Assembly: GCF_029525555.1 (NCBI RefSeq)
Contig: NZ_JAPDHZ010000004.1
Span: 496,001 to 560,000 of the forward strand
Direction: 5' to 3'
Length of the DNA stretch: 64,000 nt
Source of the DNA: Cohnella ginsengisoli
GTDB lineage: Bacteria > Bacillota > Bacilli > Paenibacillales > Paenibacillaceae
Of this stretch, positions 57,250 to 64,000 are shown in pieces. The translations under genes were made by a program, and so were the position numbers. The notes under the pieces were generated by a model. That model made no database searches. It saw only the letters and a list, made by a program, of their open reading frames with translations, and had not been told where the DNA came from. How positions within the stretch are numbered: the first letter of the stretch is position 1; every line of letters starts with the position of its first letter.

Positions 57250-58765
57250 TGCCTTAACATCCACCCTGAGAAAAGGTCCGATCGTCGCGTCGCTCCTCAT
57301 CGGCGCCTTCGTCGCGCTGCTAAGCCAGACGCTGCTGAACGTCGCGCTGCCGAAAATGATGGCGGATCTGAACATCGGGTCCAATACGATTCAATGGCTC
57401 GTGACGGGCTATATGCTCGTTAACGGCGTCGTCATTCCGGTTACCGCCTATTTGATATCCAAGTTTACGACCCGTCAATTGTACACGGTCGCCATGGGGC
57501 TTTTCACGGTAGGTACAGTCGTGGCCGCGCTCGCGCCGAACTTCGGCACGCTGCTGACGGGCCGTTTGATCCAGGCCGTCGGGGCGGGCATCATGATGCC
57601 GCTCATGTCCGTCGTGTTCCTGACGATCTTCCCGATCGAACAACGCGGCAAGGCGATGGGCATGATGGGTCTGGCCATGATCTTCGCGCCGGCCGTCGGT
57701 CCGACGCTTTCCGGATGGGTCGTCGAACACTATTCCTGGCGCGTCCTGTTCTACATCGTACTTCCGCTGGCCATATTTTCGCTCATTTACGGCGCCATCT
57801 CGATGAAAAACGTCACGCCGAACTCCAAGCCGAAATTGGACGTACTTGGCGTCGTACTCTCCACGCTCGGCTTCGGCGGAATCCTGTATGGCTTCAGCGA
57901 CGCCGGCAACGACGGCTGGGATAGCACGAGAGTCATCGTCAGCTTGATCGTCGGCGCAGTCGCGCTCGTGCTGTTCGTCTGGCGAGAGCTGACGGCGAAG
58001 AAGCCGCTGCTCGAGTTTCGCGTGTTCAAGTTCAATATGTACTCGCTGACGACGGTCATCAACGTCATCATCACGATGGCGATGTTCTCCGCCATGGTGC
58101 TCATGCCGATCTACCTGCAAAACATTCGCGGCTTCACGCCGCTCGAATCCGGCCTCTTGCTGCTGCCGGGCGCGATCCTGATGGGGATTATGTCACCGAT
58201 CACGGGCATGATCTTCGACAAGATCGGCGCGCGTTGGCTGGCCGTCGTCGGTCTCATCATCACGTCGCTTACGACGTGGGAGCTGAGCCGGATCGCGCTG
58301 GACTCCACTTATATGCACATCATTTTAATTTACTCGGCGCGGATGTTCGGCATGTCGCTGCTCATGATGCCGATCCAGACGGCGGGCATGAACCAGCTGC
58401 CGCAGACGCTCAACTCCCACGGTTCGGCCATGTCCCAGACGCTGCGTAACGTCGCCGGCGCGCTCGGCACCGCCTTGCTCGTCACCATCATGAATAACAA
58501 GGCGGCAACCGAAAGAAATACGCTCTTCACCGCCGCTGGTATCGATCCAAAAGACAAAGCGAATGCCGCTCAAGTGGCCGATATCGGTAAGGAAGCGACG
58601 CTTTACGGCATCCAGCACGCGTTCGTCGTCGCCACTTGGATCACGATCGCCGCGCTTGTGCTGGCATTCTTCATCCGGAAGGTGAAGCCGCACCACGAGG
58701 TGCTCAAGTCCGAGGGCAACGCCGAGGCCGAAGCGGCCAAATCCAAAGCTCAATCGTCGCGCTGA
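57242..58765 (+). CDS. DHA2-family (EmrB/QacA) multidrug efflux MFS transporter
   Basis: 507 residues with about 14 helices. Opens with LIGAFVALLSQTLLNVALPKMMADLNIGSNTIQWLVTGYML, has motif C-like GPTLSGWVVEHYSWR and RGKAMGMMGLAMIFAPAVG typical of DHA2 pumps. Start overlaps the marR-like gene by 8 bp, so the pair is induced together. Substrates cannot be predicted. Confidence 0.92.
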   Translation: MSNALTSTLRKGPIVASLLIGAFVALLSQTLLNVALPKMMADLNIGSNTIQWLVTGYMLVNGVVIPVTAYLISKFTTRQLYTVAMGLFTVGTVVAALAPNFGTLLTGRLIQAVGAGIMMPLMSVVFLTIFPIEQRGKAMGMMGLAMIFAPAVGPTLSGWVVEHYSWRVLFYIVLPLAIFSLIYGAISMKNVTPNSKPKLDVLGVVLSTLGFGGILYGFSDAGNDGWDSTRVIVSLIVGAVALVLFVWRELTAKKPLLEFRVFKFNMYSLTTVINVIITMAMFSAMVLMPIYLQNIRGFTPLESGLLLLPGAILMGIMSPITGMIFDKIGARWLAVVGLIITSLTTWELSRIALDSTYMHIILIYSARMFGMSLLMMPIQTAGMNQLPQTLNSHGSAMSQTLRNVAGALGTALLVTIMNNKAATERNTLFTAAGIDPKDKANAAQVADIGKEATLYGIQHAFVVATWITIAALVLAFFIRKVKPHHEVLKSEGNAEAEAAKSKAQSSR

Positions 58766-58779
58766 TTGCCGGCGCCCAC

Positions 58780-58823
58780 CGTCTCGCGTAAGGGATGCTA
58801 TCCCGGCCGCGAGGCGTTTTTTT
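58780..58823 (+). terminator. terminator of the MarR-efflux operon
   Basis: CGTCTCGCG pairs with CGCGAGGCG (one G-T pair) across a loop with an inner GGGAT/ATCCC stem; T7 follows. Confidence 0.85.
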
Positions 58824-59029
58824 GTTTATGCGTAGTTTATTTGTTATACGCCTTATAAATACATTCGATATGGAACAAGAGAATGCCGAAAATGGCTTGA
58901 CCCAGCGTTGATGCCGATCGAATGCGCGCCGAATAATCGCTTGATAAAGTTGTAGTAAGCCGGGCCGGCAGGGTCGCATGTCGATCGTGGGACGCTGTAC
59001 GGCCCGGTATTCGAAGGAGGGATTCATTA

Positions 59030-59894
59030 ATGAAAAGAAGCTCGCTGCTCTTGGCCTGCGCCTTGCTCGGCGCAAGCACGCTCCTATCTGCATGGCCCTG
59101 CGGCCAGACCGTTCAAGCCGCAGGCGTCGCGACGCCGAACTACGAGGTGAAATGGTATCTGGACCCGGCTGTCGTGTTGGGCTTCGACCACAAGCTGAAG
59201 AGTGCGGTGCTGAACGCGTTCGACATGCCTTCAACGGTCGAAAAAATGAACGTGGAGTACCTGGACAGCGACGATCTGGATCTGAACGCCGAGGGCTGGG
59301 ACGTCCGAATCCGGAAAATGGAGGCCTACAGCGACAAGGCGTTCGAGGTCACGTATAAAATGCGATATCCGATCGCGGGCGGCAACATTCAGGCTGCGTT
59401 AAATTGGGCTGCGGCGGACGGCTTTGACGCGGACGAGGACGACTACGAGGCGCAGATCGATTGGGGCTTCTCGTCGCAGACGCTCAGTTTCAGCAACAAG
59501 AAGGACGCGGAGCTTGACGGTTACGAAGGCATGGAGCTGCCGGGCAAGGGGGATTCGAGAGATCTCGCGGAGGACCTCATTGCGGGCAAACTGGAAAATT
59601 GGCAATCGGGAGACTGGGCGGAAGACATTCTCCATGACGCCCATATATACGGGCCGGTCAGCGCCAAGCGTTCGATCGGCGAGTGGGCCGGCGAGGAGCT
59701 CTACATCGAGATTTGGGAAATCAAAAAAAGCGACGGGAACCGGCTACGATTATCTCGTCGAAGCTTCCTTCAAGGAAGACGATTACGCGACAGCATCCGC
59801 AGTGAGAGATTCGCTCAAGAACAAGCTGATCTCGGAAGGCTGGTTTTTGCCGCAAGACGGTCTCAAGACGACGAAGATATTGGAGCAATATTGA
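59030..59894 (+). CDS. exported protein of unknown function (one frameshift)
   Basis: ATG 59030 with GAAGGAGGG upstream. Signal peptide 1-31 (ends VQAAG). The mature part is acidic (DSDDLDLNAEGWDVRIRKMEAYSDKAFEVTYKMRYPI; ADEDDYEAQIDWGF). Seven A at 59723-59729 shift the frame; with six it continues ATGTGYDYLVEASFKEDDYATASAVRDSL and ends KTTKILEQY at 59894, total 287 residues. The pattern of a short beta-helix-beta domain repeated twice suggests an adenylate-cyclase-like or CYTH-like fold, but I do not recognise a family. Confidence 0.75.
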
Positions 59895-60500
59895 AAAAAA
59901 AAGCCGGTCACCGCTGGTACCCATGGGTCCTCAAACATGCCGCCGAGCCGCCCGGCTGACTGCTTGGCGCGGTGCCTCGCTAGTTCGGAGGAGGCCGTTA
60001 GGCAGCGAATAGGAGTCTAACAGGCGGCGAGAATAGGCAGCTCATGAGTCATGAACCATGACTCGCAGAGTTGGCGATTCTCGCTAACGCCAGGCCGATC
60101 AAGTCCAAGGCGCGCGCTCGAAACGGGCGTATATAAAGAAAGACCGCTTCGCGCAAACGCGCAAAGCGGTCTTTCTTCATGCAATCGATCAAGCATCGCG
60201 CCGTCGCATCCAGAACCTGCACGGTTTCGCAGATGCCCGCGAATTCCTGCAACGCCTGCTCGATCAGACGAGAGCCGTCTCGCACTGCTGCATCAAGCGG
60301 ATCGGCGCTGCAGTAAAAAAAACAATATTCATGGATAATGTGAGTAAACATAACTTGAATTCGAACGTAAATCATGCAGACCAACGAAAAACGAGCGTTT
60401 GTGTTATAGAATATGACAAACGCTCGATTTTTCGATTGTTCGGTCCATGCATTCGCCGCTAGAATGAATCCATCGAGGCGGAGAGGACAGGTGACGGACC
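59895..60500. other. gene-free stretch with two large hairpins
   Basis: Contains a 19-bp near-perfect palindrome at 60137-60177 (AAGAAAGACCGCTTCGCGC and its complement), which can terminate in both directions, and the inverted repeat at 60392-60426. An open frame on the minus strand crosses the palindrome and is not believed. Confidence 0.5.
60392..60426 (+). promoter_or_regulatory. inverted repeat around a possible promoter of the amidohydrolase operon
   Basis: CGAGCGTTTGT (60392-60402) and ACAAACGCTCG (60416-60426) are perfect 11-bp arms. The 13-nt loop GTTATAGAATATG contains a TATAGA/TAGAAT -10-like string. The following ATTTTT would also fit a terminator. Operator or terminator cannot be decided by eye. 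Confidence 0.45.
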
Positions 60501-61928
60501 TTGCGAACGCTCCTTATCAAAAACGCTAAAAATATCATCACGATGGACAAGGACCGCAACGCCTATCCGGGAGGGAGCCTTTACGCGGTCGACCAGCAGA
60601 TCGTGGCGATCGGAAACGACATTCCGTACCAGGCGGCGGATACGGTCATCGACGCGACGGGAAAAATCGTTTACCCGGGCCTCATCAATACGCATCACCA
60701 CCTTTATCAAAACCTCACGAGGAACATTCCGTTCGTTCAAAAGACCGAGCTGTTCGACTGGTTGATCACGTTATACGACATCTGGCGCTGCCTGCGTCCC
60801 GAGGATATTTATCTCAGCGCCAAAGTCGGGCTGGGCGAGCTGCTCAAAAGCGGCTGCACGACGGCTGCGGACCATTTTTACTGCTTTCCGAACGGCGTCT
60901 CCGGCGAGCTGATCGACGAAGAGATCCGGGCGGCCGGCGAGCTCGGCATCCGGTTTTTCCCGACGCGCGGCTCGATGTCGCTCGGGCGCTCCAAAGGCGG
61001 CTTGCCGCCGGACGAGGTGTGCCAGACCGAGGGGGCCATTATGCGCGATTCGCGCCGGCTCATCGAGACGTATCACGATCCGGGCCGCTTCGCGATGGTG
61101 CGCGTCGGCGTCGCGCCTTGCTCGCCTTTTTCGATCACGGCGGACCTGCTCCGCGAATCGGCGAGTCTCGCCCGCAGCTACGGCGTGCGGATGCATACGC
61201 ATCTGGCCGAGACAAAGGACGAAGATGCGTATTGCCTAGAAAGGCTCGGCATGCGGCCGCTCGAATTCATGGAAGCGAACGGCTGGGTCGGTCCGGACGT
61301 CTGGTACGCGCACGGCATTTATTTCGACGACGGAGAGATCGGACGGCTCGCCCATCGCGGCTGCGGCGTGGCGCACTGTCCGTGCAGCAATATGAAGATG
61401 GGCTCCGGGGTCATGCCAATCGTCAAAATGCTGCAGGCCGGCGTCTCGGTCGGACTCGGCGTGGACGGTTCGGCATCGAACGACGGCTCGAATATGTTGG
61501 GCGAGGTGAGAGCCGCGCATTTGCTGCACAACCTGATGCACGGCACGACGGACATCGGCGCAGAAGATTGCCTGCGGGTCGCGACGATGAGGTCGGCGAA
61601 GGTGCTTGGCTGGGCCGACGACATCGGGTCGCTCGAGATCGGCAAGGCGGCCGATTTGTTCATGATCGATTCGCGGCAGCTTGCTTTCGCCGGCGCGCTC
61701 CACAATGACGCGACGCTGCCGGTATTGGCGGGCCTGTCGCAGACCGTCGACACGACGATCGTCAGCGGCAAAGTCGTCGTCAAGGAAGGACGCCTCGTCG
61801 GCGTGGACGAAGAGAAGCTGGCGAGGATGGCCCAGGCGGCATCGAACCGGCTGCTGAACGAAGCGTCGCTCAGGACGAAAATCGACTATGGCCGAATGCG
61901 CGCGAATCGCGCTTATCCGAACTTCTGA
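60501..61928 (+). CDS. amidohydrolase, 8-oxoguanine deaminase / chlorohydrolase-like (ATZ/TRZ family)
   Basis: 475 residues from TTG 60501 (AGGTGACGG upstream). Metal site of the cytosine-deaminase-like amidohydrolases: GLINTHHHLYQNL (HxH), MHTHLAETKDED, YAHGIYFDD and the late Asp in GLGVDGSASNDGSNML. HCPCSNMKMGSG and the Gln/Asn residues resemble 8-oxoguanine deaminases. Zinc-dependent hydrolytic deamination of a purine- or triazine-like ring is expected. First gene of an operon with an Ntn hydrolase, an SDR and another amidohydrolase. Confidence 0.87.
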   Translation: MRTLLIKNAKNIITMDKDRNAYPGGSLYAVDQQIVAIGNDIPYQAADTVIDATGKIVYPGLINTHHHLYQNLTRNIPFVQKTELFDWLITLYDIWRCLRPEDIYLSAKVGLGELLKSGCTTAADHFYCFPNGVSGELIDEEIRAAGELGIRFFPTRGSMSLGRSKGGLPPDEVCQTEGAIMRDSRRLIETYHDPGRFAMVRVGVAPCSPFSITADLLRESASLARSYGVRMHTHLAETKDEDAYCLERLGMRPLEFMEANGWVGPDVWYAHGIYFDDGEIGRLAHRGCGVAHCPCSNMKMGSGVMPIVKMLQAGVSVGLGVDGSASNDGSNMLGEVRAAHLLHNLMHGTTDIGAEDCLRVATMRSAKVLGWADDIGSLEIGKAADLFMIDSRQLAFAGALHNDATLPVLAGLSQTVDTTIVSGKVVVKEGRLVGVDEEKLARMAQAASNRLLNEASLRTKIDYGRMRANRAYPNF

Positions 61929-61959
61929 AGGCGGTCGCCAGGAAAGGGGAGGTCGGCGG

Positions 61960-62829
61960 ATGTGCACAATCGGGGCGATCGTATGCCGGGGCGCAAACGG
62001 CGAGGCGAAGGTGCTGGGGTTCAAAAATTCGGATTCGCCCCCGGTAGGCTACTGGCACGGCATCGCGCGCGCCGAAGGCGGCTATGCCTCGTTGGCCTAC
62101 GGCATCCAGCCCCAGAAGGGCGTCAACGCAGGCATGAACGAGCGAGGCGTCATGCTCATCAGCAGCTACTTCGGCTGCGAGATTCCGGAGCCGGACGGCC
62201 GCCCCGCCGAGAGCTTCTGGCTGAACGACCTGCGCGGGAGCGCGCAAGCGGAAGCGTTGGCGCGCTCCCGCACCGCGGAGGAGGCGCTTGCGCTCATGCT
62301 GGAGCGGTACCGGGAGACGGCCGAGCCGACGGTCGGCGGCAGCCATGTCATCGCGGACCGCGACGGCAAGCTGCTCGTGTTCGAGCATGAGGGCGCCGAG
62401 ACGGCCTGGCATGACGACTCGGCGCAAAGGTGGACCGCGCGGAGCAATCAGGCGCTGGGGCTCAAATTGGCCGAGCAGGCTTCGCTCCCTGAAGCGATCC
62501 GGTCCGACCGCGAGCTTCGGCTCGCAAAGACGCAGAAGACGCTCGCCTCGCTCGTACGGTCCGGCTGCGAACGGGAGGAGGCATGGGAGGCTTTGGCGTC
62601 CTTGCTCGCGAGCAAGCATGAGAGCGAGGGCGGAACGGGCGGCGCGACGCCAGGGGATATTTGCGCGGATGGCATCATCCACGGGCGTTCCAATGCGGCG
62701 CTGCCGCACGTGACGTTAAGCGGCCTCATCTGGGACGCCTCGGCGCGTGTCATGCATTATACGGCGGGCCGCCCGGGCGAAGCGCCTTGGCGAAAGATGA
62801 ATTTGGGGACAAGGGGGACGGGGCCATGA
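61960..62829 (+). CDS. C45/choloylglycine-type Ntn-hydrolase
   Basis: 289 residues from ATG 61960 (AAAGGGGAGGT upstream). The second residue is Cys (MCTIGAIVC), which would become the N-terminal nucleophile after removal of Met, the mark of acyltransferase/penicillin-acylase-type Ntn hydrolases. Supporting strings are VLGFKNSDSPP, GMNERGVMLISSYF and GGSHVIADRDGKLLVFEHEG with WTARSNQ near the middle. Hydrolyses or transfers an amide. Overlaps the SDR gene (ATGA). Confidence 0.8.
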   Translation: MCTIGAIVCRGANGEAKVLGFKNSDSPPVGYWHGIARAEGGYASLAYGIQPQKGVNAGMNERGVMLISSYFGCEIPEPDGRPAESFWLNDLRGSAQAEALARSRTAEEALALMLERYRETAEPTVGGSHVIADRDGKLLVFEHEGAETAWHDDSAQRWTARSNQALGLKLAEQASLPEAIRSDRELRLAKTQKTLASLVRSGCEREEAWEALASLLASKHESEGGTGGATPGDICADGIIHGRSNAALPHVTLSGLIWDASARVMHYTAGRPGEAPWRKMNLGTRGTGP

Positions 62830-63563
62830 TGGATTTGACAGGCAAAAGGGTGCTGATCGCCGGCGGCGCGAGCGGTATCGGCGCAGCCGCTGCAGCGGCC
62901 TTCAAGCAAGCCGGCGCGTCGACGGCCGTCTTCGATATCGCATTCAAGGAAGAACGACTGGCGGAAGGCGTTCTGGAGCTGCCGGTCGACCTGTCCGATT
63001 CGGATGCGGTGAAAGCCGCGTTCGAGCGTTTATGGCGGCACTGGGACGGCCTTGACGTATTGGTCAATAACGCCGGGATCGAGCTGGTAGCCAGCCTGGA
63101 GGAGACGACCGAAGCGGCCTGGGACCGGCTGATGGGCGTAAATCTGAAAAGCGTGTTCCTGTGCTGCAAAGCGGCGCTGCCGAAGCTTAAGATTTCGCGG
63201 GGCTGCATCGTCAATACCGCTTCCCAGCTCGCCTTCGTCGGCGCCGGGAGCTTCACGGCGTATACCGCTTCAAAGGCGGCGGTCGTCAACTTCACGCGCA
63301 GCCTGGCGCTGGAGACGGCGGCGGACGGCGTGCGGGTCAACTGCATCTGCCCGGGCGCGGTCGATACGCCGCTGCTGCGCAGGCAGTTCGAGGGCAAGCG
63401 CGGTCCGCAGGGCACGATCGACGATCTGATCGGACTGCATCCGATAGGCAGACTCGGGCGTCCGGAGGAGATCGCGAGCTGCATCCTTTTCATGGGCAGC
63501 CCGCTCGCGTCGTTCGTCACGGGAAGCGCGATGCTGGCGGACGGCGGATATACGATTCATTAA
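62826..63563 (+). CDS. short-chain dehydrogenase/reductase
   Basis: 245 residues. Rossmann loop IAGGASGIGAAAAAAF, LVNNAG, catalytic Ser (NTASQLAFVG), YTASKAAVV and the PGAVDTPLLRR / MLADGGYTIH end typical of classical SDRs. An Asp after the second strand (VFDIAF) favours NAD over NADP. Start overlaps the Ntn-hydrolase stop. It probably oxidises or reduces an alcohol in the same pathway. Confidence 0.9.
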   Translation: MMDLTGKRVLIAGGASGIGAAAAAAFKQAGASTAVFDIAFKEERLAEGVLELPVDLSDSDAVKAAFERLWRHWDGLDVLVNNAGIELVASLEETTEAAWDRLMGVNLKSVFLCCKAALPKLKISRGCIVNTASQLAFVGAGSFTAYTASKAAVVNFTRSLALETAADGVRVNCICPGAVDTPLLRRQFEGKRGPQGTIDDLIGLHPIGRLGRPEEIASCILFMGSPLASFVTGSAMLADGGYTIH

Positions 63564-63586
63564 CGACACGATGGGGGATGGATGCG

Positions 63587-64000
63587 TTGAACGACAGCTT
63601 GCTGATTACGAACGCCACGATCCTGACGGTGAACCCGGTAGATGAAGTGATTCACGGCGGCGCGCTGCTGATCGAGAAAGGACGAATAGCGGATATCGGA
63701 CCGTCGGACGCGCTGGAGGCTAAATACGCCGGCGTCGAACGATTGGATGCGACAGGTCACGTCCTGCTGCCGGGCCTCGTCAATTTGCACCTTCACTCGG
63801 GCTTGATCCGGGGGACGGCGGAGGATCTGCCGGTGTTCGAATGGCTGACCAAGTACGTCGATCCGAAGCATCGCGCGTTGACCGAGGATATCGCGTTCGA
63901 CGCGGCGCGGCTCAGCTATACCGAGGCGCTCCTCTCCGGCACGACCTGCGTGATGGACATGTACCGGTATATGCACAAATGCGCGGACGCGGCCGAGTCG
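63587..64000 (+). CDS. second amidohydrolase of the operon, N-terminal part only
   Basis: Starts at TTG 63587 (GGGGG 9 nt upstream; ATG 63578 is possible) and runs off the window. Reads LLITNATILTVNPVDEVIHGGALLIEKGRIADIG and LLPGLVNLHLHSGLIRG (metal HxH), SGTTCVMDMYRYM. It belongs to the same ATZ/TRZ amidohydrolase family as the gene at 60501 but is clearly different in sequence, so the two probably act on successive intermediates. Confidence 0.85.
   Translation, partial: MNDSLLITNATILTVNPVDEVIHGGALLIEKGRIADIGPSDALEAKYAGVERLDATGHVLLPGLVNLHLHSGLIRGTAEDLPVFEWLTKYVDPKHRALTEDIAFDAARLSYTEALLSGTTCVMDMYRYMHKCADAAES

Noticed and set aside
60049..60384. 111-codon open frame on the minus strand
   Set aside because: It is crossed by a 19-bp palindrome that looks like a bidirectional terminator, lacks a good ribosome site and has no recognisable protein pattern.

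Overview
The window is chromosomal DNA of a GC-rich, endospore-forming Firmicute of the family Paenibacillaceae, most like Cohnella or Paenibacillus. The evidence is the gene order rpmF-fapR-plsX-fabH-fabD-fabG-acpP-fabF-rnc-smc-ftsY, a ylbJ sporulation gene, LplB/YtcP-type sugar transporters with YesM/YesN two-component regulators, many AraC regulators, and strong GGAGG ribosome sites with frequent TTG/GTG starts. The genus is inference.

Layout. 1-4.1 kb: a secreted phosphoesterase and a PAP2 phosphatase, divergent from an OmpR-type two-component system; the shared intergenic region has PhoP-like repeats. 4.1-8 kb: a decayed glycolipid glycosyltransferase next to an LtaA-like flippase, remnants of a two-component system, and a broken COG4705 membrane gene. 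8-23.7 kb: a carbohydrate island with AraC regulator, GH127 arabinofuranosidase-like enzyme, mutarotase-like protein, YesN/YesM, an oligosaccharide ABC transporter, a PhyH dioxygenase, a multidomain glycoside hydrolase and remnants of a large surface protein. 24.1-25.1 kb: an IS1595-type transposase that appears to lack catalytic aspartates and sits behind a LexA-like palindrome. 25.3-31.6 kb: AraC with a divergent DUF5107/TPR protein, and AraC with a divergent second PhyH. 31.8-35.9 kb: TPP riboswitch and thiamine-precursor ABC transporter operon ending in a TatD hydrolase. 36-39 kb: small and hypothetical genes, including two tiny genes (32 and 35 aa) with their own terminators. 39-44.6 kb: rsmD, coaD, ylbJ, a GNAT, tmcAL, yceD, rpmF. 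44.6-56.6 kb: fatty-acid and phospholipid synthesis, then rnc, smc, ftsY. 56.8-64 kb: MarR with an MDR pump, an exported orphan, and an amidohydrolase/Ntn-hydrolase/SDR/amidohydrolase operon cut by the window end.

Two themes matter to a user of this annotation. First, about twenty genes, including normally essential ones (fabG, smc, ftsY), are split by one-base changes, nearly always one extra base in a homopolymer; restoring one base gives full family length each time. This is most likely systematic sequencing error, so these genes are annotated here over their full span. Second, two distant carbohydrate genes (starts at 11129 and 26361) carry a nearly identical 70-bp promoter with matching upstream site, -35, 17-bp spacer and -10, which points to an AraC-controlled regulon shared by both loci.
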